Below are positions 35,871 to 46,434 of a DNA stretch of 64,000 nt, in pieces. The stretch lies in assembly GCA_020637055.1 (NCBI GenBank), contig JACJWR010000002.1:186001-250000 (forward strand), in the 5' to 3' direction. The DNA is from Actinomycetota bacterium. Lineage in GTDB: Bacteria; Actinomycetota; Actinomycetes; S36-B12; UBA10799. Position numbers and translations under genes: made by a program. The notes beneath the pieces are model-generated. The model worked only from the letters and a program-made list of their open reading frames with translations. It searched no databases and was not told the origin of the DNA. Position 1 is the stretch's first letter; every line of letters starts with the position of its first letter.

Positions 35871-36517
35871 CAGCCGCGTTCCCGCCACTCGTCGAGGTGG
35901 GGCCGCTCGGCGCCGAGGGTGGTGTCCCATCCGTGCCCGGGGTACACCCAGGTGTCGTCGGGATAGACGTCGAAGATCCTGGTCGACACGTCGCCGAAGA
36001 GTTGGCCGAAAGTCTCCGGGGTGGTGCGACCCACACCGCCGGGGAAAAGCGAATCACCGGTGAGTATGTGCCAGGTGCCGGAGTCGTCGGCGAAAGCGAG
36101 GGCGATGCCTCCCGGAGTGTGGCCCCGTAGGCCGATGACGCGCAGCTCGGTGCCATCGAGGTCGATCCTGTCGTCGTGTGAGAGCCGGCGATCCGTGGGT
36201 ACGTCGATGGCGTCGGCGTCTGCGGCGCCCGCCATCGTTCCAGCCCCGGTGTCGGCGACGACCTCGCCGAGCGCACCCCAGTGATCATGGTGCCGGTGGG
36301 TCGTCAGCACGAAGTCGAGTCCGTCCGAGTGGAGCAGTTGCGACGTGATCACGGGTGCGTCCGCGGCAGCGTCCACCAACAGTCGGGTGCCGTCCCGCCC
36401 CTCGAGCAGGTAGACGTTGTTGTCCAGCGGGCCGACGGCGAGTTTGTGCAACGTCAGCGTGCCCAGGCGGCGCGACTGGGGGGCACCGCCGACCTGGGTT
36501 CGTCCGGTGTACTCCAT
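35867..36517 (-). CDS. Metallo-beta-lactamase-fold hydrolase (glyoxalase II-like)
   Basis: 216 residues. The zinc motif HRHHDH ('TTHRHHDHWGAL'), 'GLRGHTPGGIAL', 'TGDSLFPGGVGRT' and 'YPGHGWDTT' form the complete glyoxalase-II-like metal site. Streptomycetes have a similar MBL gene in the uvrA-uvrC region. Substrate probably a thioester or similar; not determined. The start is ATG 36517, 7 nt after a TATGGT box, which fits leaderless transcription; the upstream in-frame region is not conserved-looking. Confidence 0.88.
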   Translation of the reverse strand: MEYTGRTQVGGAPQSRRLGTLTLHKLAVGPLDNNVYLLEGRDGTRLLVDAAADAPVITSQLLHSDGLDFVLTTHRHHDHWGALGEVVADTGAGTMAGAADADAIDVPTDRRLSHDDRIDLDGTELRVIGLRGHTPGGIALAFADDSGTWHILTGDSLFPGGVGRTTPETFGQLFGDVSTRIFDVYPDDTWVYPGHGWDTTLGAERPHLDEWRERGW

Positions 36518-36524
36518 GGGCGCC

Positions 36525-36530
36525 ACCATA
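36525..36530 (-). promoter_or_regulatory. -10 box of the MBL-MFS-PLP enzyme operon, leaderless type
   Basis: TATGGT on the minus strand ends 7 nt before the ATG at 36517. It helps fix the start of the MBL gene. Confidence 0.45.
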
Positions 36531-36671
36531 GGGGAATCCGAACCTCCGATGGGTGCTCTGAGATGCTGCCACCCGGGTGCTCCGACCCGCCGTCGGGGCA
36601 CTGACGGTTCCCTGACTCCAGGTAGCCGAGGACACGCCGCGCCGTGCGAGGGCCAGCGGCGCACATCGCAG

Positions 36672-36677
36672 TACCTT
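36672..36677 (+). promoter_or_regulatory. -10 box before the micro-ORF/serine hydrolase unit, leaderless type
   Basis: TACCTT ends 6 nt before the ATG of the 7-codon ORF at 36684. The arrangement equals that of the other leaderless candidates. Confidence 0.4.
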
Positions 36678-36683
36678 CACACC

Positions 36684-36707
36684 ATGTTCTTTGGCGCCCC
36701 CCGGTGA
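36684..36707 (+). CDS. Seven-codon micro-ORF overlapping the start of the serine hydrolase
   Basis: ATG-TTC-TTT-GGC-GCC-CCC-CGG-TGA encodes MFFGAPR. Its ATG is placed 6 nt after a TACCTT box, so it could be translated from a leaderless mRNA. Its TGA overlaps the GTG start of the downstream gene in GTGA (36704-36707), so it may deliver ribosomes to that start, which has no Shine-Dalgarno sequence of its own. The peptide itself probably has no function. It could be chance. Confidence 0.4.
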   Translation: MFFGAPR

Positions 36708-37747
36708 GGAAGTCGGCCATCGGCGTCCGGCGGCCGGGGATCGTCGCCGCTTCGGCGGTCGCTGCTCTGGCCGTGGTGCTCGGAGTGGCCGTCCCCTCGG
36801 ACGGCACGCACCTCGTGGCACAGCCGACCGGGGCCGACGCCGGAGCGGGGGTCGCCTCCGGGCAGGGTCGAGGTTTGGCCGTCGGCGCCCGCCCCTCGGT
36901 TCCAGTCAACCCGGATCCGTGGGCGACCCCACTCCCGGCCGCGGACGTCCAACAGGAGGGCTCGGGGACGTTCCTCAGCGACGACCAGCGAGCAGACTTC
37001 GTCTCGCGCTTCGGTTCCACCGCGGCACTGGCCCTCTCCGATCTGGACGGCCACACGGTGGAAGTCCTCGGCTCCGACGGTGGTGTCCCCTACGCGTGGT
37101 CGACGGCGAAAGTGCTGGCCGCAACTGCATTGCTCGAGGCTGCAGGTGAGGATCAACTCGAGCCGGAAGAGCAAGACGCGGTGAGTTTGGCGCTCACCGA
37201 GTCCGACAACGATGCTCTGGCGGAAGTGATCGACGCTGTCGGACGCCGGACCGAGGCCGACTTCGCCGGAGTCTTGGACTACATCACCGAGTTGCTGCGG
37301 AGTTCCGGTGACACCTCCACCACGGCCGTAGCCACCGATAGCTACTCGCTGGGGGAGACCCAATGGCGGCTTGACGACCAGGCCGAATTCCTCGCCGGCG
37401 TAGCCCGCGGATGTGTGCTCGCCGCTGAGCCTGCCGCGTATCTGCTGCAGACCATGGGCGCGGTGGTGGAGGAGCAGCGGTGGGGTTTGGGTCAGGCCGA
37501 ATCGCCAGCTTTCAAAGGCGGCTGGGACTTCGACGAGGATGGTCGGGCGTACGTCCGCCAGTTCGGTCTGATGACCGCCGCCGATGGCAATGAGTACGTC
37601 GCGGCGGTGAGTATCAGGGGCGTCGTCGGCGATGCCGACCCAGAGACCGGATTCGAGCAGAGCGAAGCAACGCTCACGGCCATGGCGCAGTGGCTGCGGG
37701 AGGCCGTCGTGACGGCTCCGGAGCCGACGAAGGCGTGTACGTCCTGA
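36704..37747 (+). CDS. Exported serine hydrolase of the beta-lactamase/transpeptidase fold
   Basis: 347 residues. A basic N-terminus plus a hydrophobic stretch (about 12-30) forms a signal peptide or anchor. A low-complexity Gly/Ala/Pro linker follows to about residue 90. The catalytic domain has S133-T-A-K136 (SxxK), S-D-N at 167-169 (SDN) and K-G-G-W at 271-274 (in place of KTG). This is a class A beta-lactamase-like fold. I do not see a clear Glu166 motif, so it may be a peptidase or transpeptidase-like hydrolase, not a drug-resistance enzyme. The start is GTG 36704; the only local ATG is the micro-ORF in another frame. It converges on the hybrid kinase gene. Confidence 0.83.
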   Translation: MRKSAIGVRRPGIVAASAVAALAVVLGVAVPSDGTHLVAQPTGADAGAGVASGQGRGLAVGARPSVPVNPDPWATPLPAADVQQEGSGTFLSDDQRADFVSRFGSTAALALSDLDGHTVEVLGSDGGVPYAWSTAKVLAATALLEAAGEDQLEPEEQDAVSLALTESDNDALAEVIDAVGRRTEADFAGVLDYITELLRSSGDTSTTAVATDSYSLGETQWRLDDQAEFLAGVARGCVLAAEPAAYLLQTMGAVVEEQRWGLGQAESPAFKGGWDFDEDGRAYVRQFGLMTAADGNEYVAAVSIRGVVGDADPETGFEQSEATLTAMAQWLREAVVTAPEPTKACTS

Positions 37748-37790
37748 CCGGGCCGTGCGCACCCCGGTCGGACAGATCGATGCGGACGGG

Positions 37791-40700
37791 TCACTGCAGC
37801 AGCGCCGCGGCAGCGTCGAAATCGAGGCCGGAAACATGCGTGGACAGTTCCGCGTAGACGGTGTCGCCGACAGCCTGACGGACGCGGGCGGCGTTGGCCT
37901 CCAGCCAGCCCAACGCGGAAAGGTCATGGCCTGCCAACAGATTCCGCAGGTGGATGAGGTCTCGTTCGGAGGCGGGACTGTGCTCGGCGGGTTCCGGAAC
38001 GGTACTGCGCTGTGCCGCCTGGACCGAGTCGAGGTCGACTGCCATGTCGTCGAGCGTCGACGCGATGCGGAGCAGGCCCGAACGGAGTGAGTCGTCGGTC
38101 TCCGTACCGGAGCGGATCTGCGATTCCATATCTTCGGCCACCTTGGCCATGGTGAGTGCACCGAGGGCCGCCGCGCCACCACGGAATCGATGCAGTTGGG
38201 CGCGCAGGTCCGCACGATCCAGCCGATGAACGTGTGCCGCGTAGGTGCGCCACCGTTCGGGTTCATTGTCCGCAACGAGACGTGTCAGCAATCCGACGAA
38301 CATCGCCGCGTCGTCGCCCACGATCTCGGCGATTCCGCTGGTGTCGTCCACCCCCCGGATGTGGGGAAGCCCCGCCAGGTCGCGGTCGCTCGGCACCGGG
38401 GCGGGTGGGCGTCCGGTGAGGCTGCGGATCGTCGCCACGAGGAGTTCCGGGTCGAACGGCTTCGTGAGGAAGGCATCCATCCCGGAGGCCAGTGCGGCGT
38501 CCCTTTCGGTGACCAGGGCATCGGCTGTCAAGGCGATGATCGGCAGGTCGGCCAATGCCAAGCCGGTACGGATCCTCCGGGCGACTTCGTTGCCGTCGAT
38601 CTCGGGCATCTGGACGTCCAACAACAAGGCGTCCGCGGCGTCGGGATCGGCTGCGAGTAGATCCAGCACGTCGTGACCCGACGTCATGGCGATGACCTCG
38701 GCGCCATGAAGTTCCAGGATTCGACGGGCGACGAGGAGGTTGAGTTCGCTGTCGTCCACCAGCGCGATCGTCACACCACGAAGCGATGCCGCCCCCGCTG
38801 TCGGGTCGGCACGTCCGGTCCCCGCTCGGGTGCGATCGGCTGCCTGGTTCACCGCATTGAACAGGGCCGAGGCGTTCAACGGCGGGTGCAGCACGGGAGT
38901 CGTCGCCCCAGCCGACGACGACCGGCCTCCTTGGCCGTCGTCGTCCACCAGCACCATGGACGGGCCCCGGCGCTCGCCGAGGGAGGCCGCTGTCTGCCGG
39001 ATCGAGGCTCCGGGAGTTCCCTCCAACAACCGGGAGCGGATGACCAGCACGTGCGGTAGCTCCCCGCTGTCTGCGAGGGTCCGAAGGGCGTTGGCGGCAT
39101 CGGCAGCCGACCGTGCGGTGAACACCCGCCACCCGAGGGACTCCGAAAGCCTCGCCAAGTCGGCCAATTCGGAGTTGTCATCGGATGCCACCAGGACCCT
39201 GATCGGATCGTCGGGCGCGGTGGCCGGATGGCTGGAGGATTCGGCGGGAAGTCGGAGTGGAACTTCGACCCAGAACTCGCTGCCCACGCCGAGTTCGCTC
39301 TGCACGCCCACCTCCCCGGACATCATCGTCACCAACCGCTGCACGATCGACAACCCCAGCCCGGTCCCGCCATGGGCGCGGGTGGTTCCGGTCTCGGCCT
39401 GGGTGAATGGGTCGAACAGGCGCTCCTGGGCGTCCGCGGCTATGCCGATCCCTGTGTCCGCCACGCTCAGGCGCAGCCGCACTGTGCCGGCGGTCCGACC
39501 GACACAGGTCAGCGAGGCCCGAACGGAGCCGCCGGGATCTGTGAACTTGATCGCGTTGCCCACCAGATTGGTGATGATCTGGCGCAACCGAGTGGCGTCG
39601 CCGATGACGCTGGCGGGCAGGCCGTCGCCGAGATCGAGTCGCAGGTCGACGCCCCTTTCGGACGCCGTTGGCCCGAGAACTGCGACCACTTCTGCGAGCA
39701 GCGCCGGCAGGTTGAGCGGGAGTTCCTCGAGGGTCATCTCGCCGGATTCGACCTTGGACAAGTCCAGCACGTCGTTGATCACCGAGGCCAGGGTGTCGGC
39801 GGCGAAACCGATCTTCGTCACCAATTCCCGTTGGTCGGCGCTGAGGCCAGACTGCAGAAGCAGGTAGGTCAAGCCGACCAGCACGTTCAGCGGGGTGCGA
39901 ATCTCGTGGCTGGTGTTGGCCAGGAAGCGACTCTTCGCGTCGTTGGCCGCCTCGGCCGCCACCTTGGCCGCGCGTAGGTCCTGTTCCATCCGCTTGCGGT
40001 CGTCGATGTCCTGGAACACGCCGAAGAGGGCCACGATCTGTCCGTCTTCGTCGCGTTCCACCTCGCCCAGCGTGCTGACCCAGATGATCCGGCCGTTCCA
40101 GGTCTGCAATTGCAATTCCTGCTCCCACCCCTCACCGGTCTCGAAGGCGTGCTCGACCGCCGCGCTGATGATAGTTCTGGAATCTGGGGTGTAGAAACGC
40201 ACACCGCTGGCGAGAGTGGGCTGGTAGCCGTCCGGCACCTCATGCAGGCGGTAGGTGGTCGACGTCCACGTGATCGGCACATCGGCGGGGTCGGTGTCCG
40301 GTGGCGGGACTTCGAGCCGCCAACCACCGATTCGTGCCATGTCGCCGGCTCGCTCCAACAGGTTCCGGCTTTCCACCAGTTGCCTGGCCAACTCGCGCCT
40401 GGCCGTGATGTCGAGGTGGGTTCCGAACATCCACTCAGGCCGGCCGTCCGGGGTTCTGGTGACCAACTGACCACGGTTGGAGATCCACACCCAGTGGCCG
40501 TCTTTGTGGCGCATGCGCACCTCGACGTCGTAGAAGTCGGTCTCCCCGGCGAAGTGGCGCTCCAGAGCTGCGGCGGAGGCCACGGCGTCTGAGGGGTGGC
40601 TCAGGCCGGTCCAGGTGTCGATCGAGACAGGCTCCAGTTCCGCCAGGGTATAGCCCGCGATCTCGGCCCAGCGCTCGTTGAACCGACACTCGCCGGTCTG

Positions 40701-41831
40701 CACGTTCCACTCCCAGGTGCCCGCGTTGGTGCTGTCCACGATCCGCTGCAGGCGCTGCTCCTCGCGCGCCGTGGCTTCGCTGACCAGTCGTTGTTCCCGC
40801 TCGCGATTGTCGTGCTGACGCCGGTAGTGGGCGGTGACCACGGCCCAGGCCAGCAACGCTGCGGCGAGGGTGGCCAGCAGCCCGATCATGGCCACCCGCA
40901 ACGGTGCGGGTGGCAGGTTCGCCGCATCGACGAACGCGTCGGTAGCAGTGATGCGCAGAGTCCAGGGCGCGCCGAACACTTCAATCGTTTCCGTGGTCTC
41001 GAGGCCGCGGGCGCCCTCCCCGGTGTAGTCCGCGGTGCGGTAGAACTCCTGTCGCTGGTCGCCGTCGGGGAGCGTGGCAGTCAGCGAGAAGGCAAGACCC
41101 TGGGAGGCGGAGTCGATCGTGGCGAGCACTTCGCTTGCGACGAGGGGGGCGTACGTCCACCCGATCGTCGCCGCCTCCCGCTCGGCCGGAGTGTTGAGCG
41201 GGGCCCCTGGTTCGTAGACCGGCAGCAGCAACAAGAAGCCCTGTTCGGGTTCTTCGGTCGCCTGGGCGAGGGTGAGGGGGGCGCTGAGGGTGGCGTTTCC
41301 CGTCGCCGCCGCGGTGTCCGCCGCTGTTCGGCGGCGGTCTTCGCTCGCGAGGTCAAGTCCTACCGACTGCGCATTCGATTCGATGGGTTCGACGAACTCG
41401 GTGACGTATCGGTACGGTCCGGTGTTCGGCTCGATCTCGACGACGTCGAAGTCCGGGTTGCCGGCTGCCTTCGTTGCGGCGACGTATTGCTCTGTCTGCG
41501 TTGACGGTACTTTCCTGACGAAGCCGAAACCACGCGCCCCGGGGAATTCTTCTTCGAGGTCGCGGGACGCGATGTAGGTCTCGAAGTCGGCGGCGGTCAC
41601 GTCCGCGCCACCGGCCACCAGCACGGCCCCGCGCGAACTGCGCAGACCGTACTCGTAGATTGCGAACGCCTGCTCGAGTTCGGTGGTGAGTTGCCCGGTG
41701 GCGGAGTCGAAGGAGGTGTGGAGCCGCGCGTCGTTGTTGGCCGTTTCCACGGCGGCCGCGAAGGCAGTGAGGGTCAAGCCGACGAGGACGACGGCGGCGA
41801 CGATCCACCACCGCCGCCGGGTCTCAGTCAT
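37791..41831 (-). CDS. Membrane hybrid sensor histidine kinase (CHASE-PAS-PAS-HK-REC-REC-Hpt)
   Basis: 1346 residues. TM1 at about 8-28; extracytoplasmic CHASE domain at about 40-300; TM2 at about 311-335; PAS domains at about 362-480 and 490-612. The kinase core has His642 in 'SHEIRTPLN' and ATP-binding boxes 'NLVGNAIKF', 'DTGIGI' and 'GGTGLGLSI'. The first receiver (about 876-1000) lacks the phospho-acceptor Asp ('LVIRSRL') and the conserved Lys. The second (about 1020-1140) is intact with Asp1072. The C-terminal Hpt has His1214 in 'QLHRFRGGAAALGA'. It should sense an external small ligand and feed a phosphorelay, most likely to the REC-GGDEF protein encoded just upstream; the two genes overlap by 8 nt. 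The start is ATG 41831. Confidence 0.92.
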   Translation of the reverse strand: MTETRRRWWIVAAVVLVGLTLTAFAAAVETANNDARLHTSFDSATGQLTTELEQAFAIYEYGLRSSRGAVLVAGGADVTAADFETYIASRDLEEEFPGARGFGFVRKVPSTQTEQYVAATKAAGNPDFDVVEIEPNTGPYRYVTEFVEPIESNAQSVGLDLASEDRRRTAADTAAATGNATLSAPLTLAQATEEPEQGFLLLLPVYEPGAPLNTPAEREAATIGWTYAPLVASEVLATIDSASQGLAFSLTATLPDGDQRQEFYRTADYTGEGARGLETTETIEVFGAPWTLRITATDAFVDAANLPPAPLRVAMIGLLATLAAALLAWAVVTAHYRRQHDNREREQRLVSEATAREEQRLQRIVDSTNAGTWEWNVQTGECRFNERWAEIAGYTLAELEPVSIDTWTGLSHPSDAVASAAALERHFAGETDFYDVEVRMRHKDGHWVWISNRGQLVTRTPDGRPEWMFGTHLDITARRELARQLVESRNLLERAGDMARIGGWRLEVPPPDTDPADVPITWTSTTYRLHEVPDGYQPTLASGVRFYTPDSRTIISAAVEHAFETGEGWEQELQLQTWNGRIIWVSTLGEVERDEDGQIVALFGVFQDIDDRKRMEQDLRAAKVAAEAANDAKSRFLANTSHEIRTPLNVLVGLTYLLLQSGLSADQRELVTKIGFAADTLASVINDVLDLSKVESGEMTLEELPLNLPALLAEVVAVLGPTASERGVDLRLDLGDGLPASVIGDATRLRQIITNLVGNAIKFTDPGGSVRASLTCVGRTAGTVRLRLSVADTGIGIAADAQERLFDPFTQAETGTTRAHGGTGLGLSIVQRLVTMMSGEVGVQSELGVGSEFWVEVPLRLPAESSSHPATAPDDPIRVLVASDDNSELADLARLSESLGWRVFTARSAADAANALRTLADSGELPHVLVIRSRLLEGTPGASIRQTAASLGERRGPSMVLVDDDGQGGRSSSAGATTPVLHPPLNASALFNAVNQAADRTRAGTGRADPTAGAASLRGVTIALVDDSELNLLVARRILELHGAEVIAMTSGHDVLDLLAADPDAADALLLDVQMPEIDGNEVARRIRTGLALADLPIIALTADALVTERDAALASGMDAFLTKPFDPELLVATIRSLTGRPPAPVPSDRDLAGLPHIRGVDDTSGIAEIVGDDAAMFVGLLTRLVADNEPERWRTYAAHVHRLDRADLRAQLHRFRGGAAALGALTMAKVAEDMESQIRSGTETDDSLRSGLLRIASTLDDMAVDLDSVQAAQRSTVPEPAEHSPASERDLIHLRNLLAGHDLSALGWLEANAARVRQAVGDTVYAELSTHVSGLDFDAAAALLQ

Positions 41832-42879
41832 GCTGCAGTGCGGCGCCGGGCGGATCCACAGGGGCGCCGCGGTCAAAGGCTGGGTCGGGCACGAGGGCGG
41901 CCGCAACGGCACAGTTGCGGCCTCGTTCCTTTGCCGTGTAGAGCGACCGGTCCGCGGCAAGGAGGAGGTGGGCCGGACCGATCAGCGACTGGTCGGCCGC
42001 GCTGCGGGCAAACGCTCCCTGCCAGTCGTCGGGCACGAATGTGGCGCCGCCGACGGATGCCGTCACCACCTCCGAGATGGGGCTGGCGTCGTGCTGCAGA
42101 TTCAGGTCCACGACTGCGCATCGCAGGGCTTCGGCGAGTTGCTGCCCTCGATCCACGTCGACGTCGGGGGCGACCAGCACGAACTCGTCGCCGCCGTACC
42201 GGGCCAGCAACCCGCCGAGCGTTTCCATCGTCGTCGCCAGTGAGCGGGCCACCTGCTCTAGGCATTCGTCGCCGGCTTGATGGCCGCGGGAGTCGTTGTA
42301 CTCCTTGAAGTAGTCGATGTCGATCATGAACAGTGACAGGGGCCGGTTCTCCCGCATGCTGCGCAGCCACGCTTTGGGGAGTTGTTCTTCGAAGACGCGA
42401 CGGTTGCTGATCCCGGTCACGCTGTCTTGCAGCGCGCTCTGCTTGAGCAGGTCGTTGAAGCGTTTCAGTCGTAGATGGGTCGCCACCCGGGCGCGTACCA
42501 GAGGTGCCAGCGGTGGCTTCGCGATGAAGTCCACCGCGCCGGCCGACAGACCCGCCAGTTCGTCTTCCTGGCTGTGGTGGCTGGTGATGAAGATGATCGG
42601 TACGTCGATGAATGCGTCGTCGGACTTGAGCTCCAGACAGACGTCCAGCCCGGACATTCCCGGCATCTCGATGTCGAGCAGCACCAGGTCCGGTCGTTGG
42701 TGTCGGGCCAACGAGAGCGCCTCACTGCCGGTGGTGGCGAATCGGAGCCGAGCCATGTCGCCCAGTACCTTGCCGAGCAGCAGAATCGCGCCGGGATCGT
42801 CGTCGACGAGGAGTATCTCCGGCTGCGCCTCGCGGTGAGCCGATGCCGGGGTGCCGGAAGGCGCAGGCACATCCGGCAT
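41824..42879 (-). CDS. REC-GGDEF response regulator, probable diguanylate cyclase
   Basis: 351 residues. The receiver domain (about 20-135) has Asp69 in 'LVLLDIEMPGMSG' and the acidic 'VDDD' at 25-28. The GGDEF domain (about 145-330) has an intact GGDEF (229-233) and 'DIDYFKEYND'. The RxxD inhibitory site before GGDEF is absent (LGGL), so product inhibition is probably weak. It makes cyclic di-GMP when phosphorylated. The start is ATG 42879, 6-7 nt after GGAGG; an upstream extension with many Cys is not supported. It is the first gene of a two-gene operon with the hybrid kinase. Confidence 0.92.
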   Translation of the reverse strand: MPDVPAPSGTPASAHREAQPEILLVDDDPGAILLLGKVLGDMARLRFATTGSEALSLARHQRPDLVLLDIEMPGMSGLDVCLELKSDDAFIDVPIIFITSHHSQEDELAGLSAGAVDFIAKPPLAPLVRARVATHLRLKRFNDLLKQSALQDSVTGISNRRVFEEQLPKAWLRSMRENRPLSLFMIDIDYFKEYNDSRGHQAGDECLEQVARSLATTMETLGGLLARYGGDEFVLVAPDVDVDRGQQLAEALRCAVVDLNLQHDASPISEVVTASVGGATFVPDDWQGAFARSAADQSLIGPAHLLLAADRSLYTAKERGRNCAVAAALVPDPAFDRGAPVDPPGAALQHD

Positions 42880-43030
42880 GACCGCACCTCCGTTCGTGCA
42901 GACGTCGCAGCAGCGCAGACAGCCCAACTCCCTACAAACCATAGTCGTCCCAGTCGACGGGTTCACGCCTGTCGGTCGAAAGCACGCCGGTGTGACCTCA
43001 CTGCCGGAATGCTCTGTCTGCGGGCCCGCA

Positions 43031-43036
43031 TAGGCT
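43031..43036 (+). promoter_or_regulatory. -10 box of uvrA, leaderless type
   Basis: TAGGCT ends 6 nt before the GTG start of uvrA. No LexA-type palindrome is visible in the 163-nt gap to the divergent GGDEF gene. Confidence 0.45.
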
Positions 43037-43042
43037 GTAGGG

Positions 43043-45904
<2,862 letters not shown>

Positions 45905-45928
45905 ATCCACCCCCACCGAGGAGTGTCG

Positions 45929-46396
45929 ATGGAAGACGAGCGAACGACCGGCCACCAGCCGACGCCGACGAGAAGACTTGTGCTGAGCGCCGGAGCCGCC
46001 GGGGTGGCTGCGGCCGCCCTCGCAGCCTGTGGCGGGGTGTCGGGGGAGAGTTCCGAGAGTGGTTCCGCCGACGACGGTGCCGATGCCGGCGGAGCCGGCA
46101 CACCAGGCGACGGGGGGCCGGCCTCGGCGGTTCCGGTCGGCGGGGCAGCCATCGTCGCAGTGAACGACACCGCCTACGTGGTGGCCCAGCCTTCGGAGGG
46201 GGAGTTCGTCGCGCACAGCGCGGTGTGCCCGCATCAGGGCTGTTTGTGCAATGCCATCGTGGACGGCAATGCCGTCTGCCCGTGCCACGGAAGCGAATTC
46301 GACAGCGAGAGCGGCGAGGTTCGCAAGGGTCCCGCCATCAAGGGGTTGGCCGCGGCGAGTGTCACCGTGGCCGAGGGGTCGCTGCAACTGTCATGA
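45929..46396 (+). CDS. Rieske [2Fe-2S] lipoprotein with a Tat-like signal
   Basis: 155 residues. The N-terminal 'TRRLVLSAGAAG' has a twin-arginine-like motif, followed by a hydrophobic region and the lipobox 'LAAC' at about residues 32-35, so it is probably exported folded by Tat and lipid-anchored. After a Ser/Gly/Asp linker comes the Rieske domain with 'CPHQGC' and 'CPCHGSEFD' (two Cys, two His, plus the disulfide pair). It probably transfers electrons at the outer face of the membrane; the partner is unknown. Small Rieske proteins between uvrA and uvrC also occur in streptomycetes. GAGGAG lies 5 nt before the ATG. Confidence 0.9.
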   Translation: MEDERTTGHQPTPTRRLVLSAGAAGVAAAALAACGGVSGESSESGSADDGADAGGAGTPGDGGPASAVPVGGAAIVAVNDTAYVVAQPSEGEFVAHSAVCPHQGCLCNAIVDGNAVCPCHGSEFDSESGEVRKGPAIKGLAAASVTVAEGSLQLS

Positions 46397-46434
46397 AGGT
46401 ACGTCGCGCCGCTGGGACGCGCTGTCAGCGATGA
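46393..46434 (+). CDS. 13-codon micro-ORF linking the Rieske gene and uvrC
   Basis: ATG at 46393 overlaps the Rieske stop in ATGA (46393-46396), and its TGA overlaps the uvrC start in ATGA (46431-46434). It encodes MKVRRAAGTRCQR. Such a double 4-nt overlap would let ribosomes pass by re-initiation from the Rieske gene to uvrC, which has no Shine-Dalgarno sequence. The peptide is basic and probably has no role of its own. It could be chance. Confidence 0.4.
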   Translation: MKVRRAAGTRCQR

